From Sphaerisporangium melleum (GTDB lineage: Bacteria; Actinomycetota; Actinomycetes; Streptosporangiales; Streptosporangiaceae), in assembly GCF_014646695.1 (NCBI RefSeq), contig NZ_BMNT01000018.1:111068-175067 (forward strand): a DNA stretch of 64,000 nucleotides, written 5' to 3'. Under the pieces are notes generated by a model. It was not told where the DNA came from, did no database searches, and saw nothing but the letters and a program-made list of their open reading frames with translations. Below, piece after piece: positions 62,967-64,000 of the stretch. How positions within the stretch are numbered: position 1 is the stretch's first letter; every line of letters starts with the position of its first letter. Both the position numbers and the translations under genes were made by a program.

Positions 62967-62977
62967 TCAAACTTTGA
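62967..62977. promoter_or_regulatory. Palindromic operator between the MDR and arsR genes
   Basis: TCAAA-C-TTTGA is a perfect 11-bp palindrome, 57 bp from the MDR start and 24 from the arsR start. TCAA/TTGA arms are typical of ArsR-family sites. Confidence 0.7.
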
Positions 62978-63000
62978 TGAAGGTCGTACCATCTGGTGTC

Positions 63001-63375
63001 ATGGAACGCACGCCGCCGCATCCGGACGTCTCGGAATTCGACCTGCAGCGAGTGCTGGAGGCGCTCGTCGATCCGGTCCGCCGCAGCATCGTGGCGCAAC
63101 TCGGCTCGGCCGGCGCGGACATCGCCTGCGGAGGCTTCGACATCCCGGTCGGCAAGTCCACCGCCACCCACCACTTCAAGGTGCTGCGCGAGGCGGGGCT
63201 GATCCGGCAGTACTACCGGGGGACCTCCCGGATGAACGCCCTGCGCCGCGCGGAGGTGGACCAGGCGTTCCCCGGCCTGCTCGACGCCCTGACCGGTCCG
63301 CACACCGCTGGATCCCCGCACCCGGAGCCGACCGTGCGGCACGCGCCGCCGGCCGGCCGGCCGGCGGCGCGGTGA
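63001..63375 (+). CDS. ArsR family winged-helix regulator
   Basis: A 124-residue repressor. The N-terminus LQRVLEALVDPVRRSIVAQL and the recognition helix GKSTATHHFKVLREAGLIRQYYRGTSRMNALRR match the ArsR/SmtB fold used by non-metal quinone-responsive members. Cys40 in IACGG is the only Cys, so classical metal sensing is unlikely and a redox or quinone signal is possible. ATG 63001 is used; an upstream frame to 62887 has no support. It is divergent from the MDR gene. Confidence 0.85.
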   Translation: MERTPPHPDVSEFDLQRVLEALVDPVRRSIVAQLGSAGADIACGGFDIPVGKSTATHHFKVLREAGLIRQYYRGTSRMNALRRAEVDQAFPGLLDALTGPHTAGSPHPEPTVRHAPPAGRPAAR

Positions 63376-63838
63376 GCCCTTTCGCCGGTACGTTTTCTCC
63401 CGCCCGCATCGGCGGGCGGACATCGCATCGGTTTCCGCGCGTGCACGGCGGTTCGATTTCGTGATGCCGTTGGCGCCGTCCTGACTCAATGCCCCCGTAC
63501 GCCGGCCGTGGCGGGTTGAAAGTTTCAGTTCGCCGGCCCGGTTGGGGTGGGCACGTCCAGCGAGAAGACCGGCGGGGAGTCATCGCCCCAGCCGCCGGGG
63601 CTTGACGGGAATCGGTGCTTCGTATTTGCTTCGCCGCACCGGCGTGTACCGATTTTCCGATCGGTGGGCTGACCGGGGAAATTACGTTGACGCTAACAAT
63701 ATAGCGATGGCCCCATCGTTCGTGGAAATGCGATGGGCCGCGGTGGCGGCCACGACGGAATGATGGCGTCGACTAGCTTGTGTTAGCGCTAACAGTCGAT
63801 CTTGACGCCAGTTGAGCATCGCCACTCCGGGAGTGAAT
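63376..63838. other. 463-bp intergenic region upstream of the GH43 gene
   Basis: No supported gene. The right half is AT-richer and holds the palindrome at 63781 and a related half-site GCTAACA at 63692-63698, just after TTGACG (63687-63692). The left half is featureless. Confidence 0.5.
63781..63794. promoter_or_regulatory. Perfect LacI-type operator before the GH43 gene
   Basis: TGTTAGCGCTAACA is a perfect 14-bp palindrome with central GC, 44 bases upstream of the GH43 start. Such sequences are found near hemicellulase genes of actinomycetes under LacI-family control. It differs from the galactoside operators at 13.8 kb, so a different repressor is expected. Confidence 0.88.
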
Positions 63839-64000
63839 GTGAAGTTCGGAATCCCGCATGCGGGGGACATCGGTTCCCGGCGCGGAATCGCTCTGCTCAT
63901 GGGCCTGCTCTGTGCCCTGGTGATGTTGCCGGCCGGTGCGGCGCGGGCTGACAATCCGGTCGTCCAGACGATTTACACGGCCGATCCGGCGCCGATGGTG
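63839..64000 (+). CDS. Secreted glycoside hydrolase family 43 enzyme, N-terminal fragment
   Basis: The first 54 codons of a gene cut by the window edge. GTG 63839 follows GGGAG by five bases. Residues 1-37 are a signal peptide (basic start, IALLMGLLCALVMLPAGAARA), and the mature start DNPVVQTIYTADPAPMV matches the first blade of GH43 arabinanases and beta-xylosidases, including the catalytic-base Asp in TADPAP. With the operator it suggests induced breakdown of arabinan or arabinoxylan. The exact activity cannot be told from this fragment. Confidence 0.75.
   Translation, partial: MKFGIPHAGDIGSRRGIALLMGLLCALVMLPAGAARADNPVVQTIYTADPAPMV

Overview
The window reads as chromosomal DNA of a very high-GC actinobacterium. 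GC is extreme at third codon positions, GTG and TTG starts are common, and genes are chained by ATGA/GTGA overlaps. The order GarA-like FHA protein, FtsR-like MerR, DUF151, second MerR, glycine riboswitch, gcvP (53.6-59.5 kb) matches the conserved actinobacterial block Rv1827-Rv1832. Together with IcmF, MctP-type transport, a fused TrpEG and LacI-controlled sugar operons, it suggests a filamentous soil actinomycete, probably Streptosporangiales; the family assignment is inference. No rRNA, tRNA, CRISPR, insertion sequence or prophage was seen. The only clear mobile element is an intein in thyX.

Layout. 0-6 kb: a modB/modC-like transporter pair whose ATPase has lost its catalytic residues, a DUF1206 membrane protein, and isobutyryl-CoA mutase IcmF behind a palindromic operator. 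6-9.6 kb: a MarR regulator, two small overlapping genes, a MOSC protein and a ketopantoate-reductase-family protein. 9.6-15.9 kb: a LacI-controlled sugar regulon (regulator, two ABC permeases, binding lipoprotein, divergent GH42 beta-galactosidase) with two matching operators. 15.9-20.6 kb: an orphan CHASE3-type histidine kinase, a TetR/MFS efflux pair with two like-built operators, and a DUF3592 protein. 20.8-23.7 kb: Ppx/GppA phosphatase, an unknown membrane protein and a MetE-like protein.

23.9-34 kb is the least understood part: a stand-alone Upf1-like superfamily 1 helicase, a secreted S33 peptidase, a fully overlapping four-gene operon (unknown protein, RecB-like nuclease with Cas4-like cysteines, small basic protein, unknown 489-residue protein), then a transmembrane Ser/Thr kinase. 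The helicase and nuclease operon together are the best candidate for an undescribed nucleic-acid-processing or defence system. 34-41.5 kb: TetR, a MctP-type symporter with its DUF3311 partner, an S15-type hydrolase, and a fused anthranilate synthase under a Trp-codon attenuator.

41.7-49.8 kb: an ABC exporter, thyX with an HNH-containing intein, a MoaD/ThiS-like protein without the terminal Gly-Gly, a flavohemoprotein, a class I glutamine-amidotransferase-like protein without the nucleophilic Cys, an acyl-CoA dehydrogenase and a lipid methyltransferase. 50-53.3 kb: a CDP-alcohol phosphatidyltransferase and a nucleotidyltransferase-phosphomannomutase fusion with a changed metal loop. 53.6-59.5 kb: the conserved GarA-to-GcvP block. 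59.6-64 kb: a TPR protein, two MDR oxidoreductases, an ArsR regulator and the start of a secreted GH43-type arabinanase behind a perfect palindromic operator.
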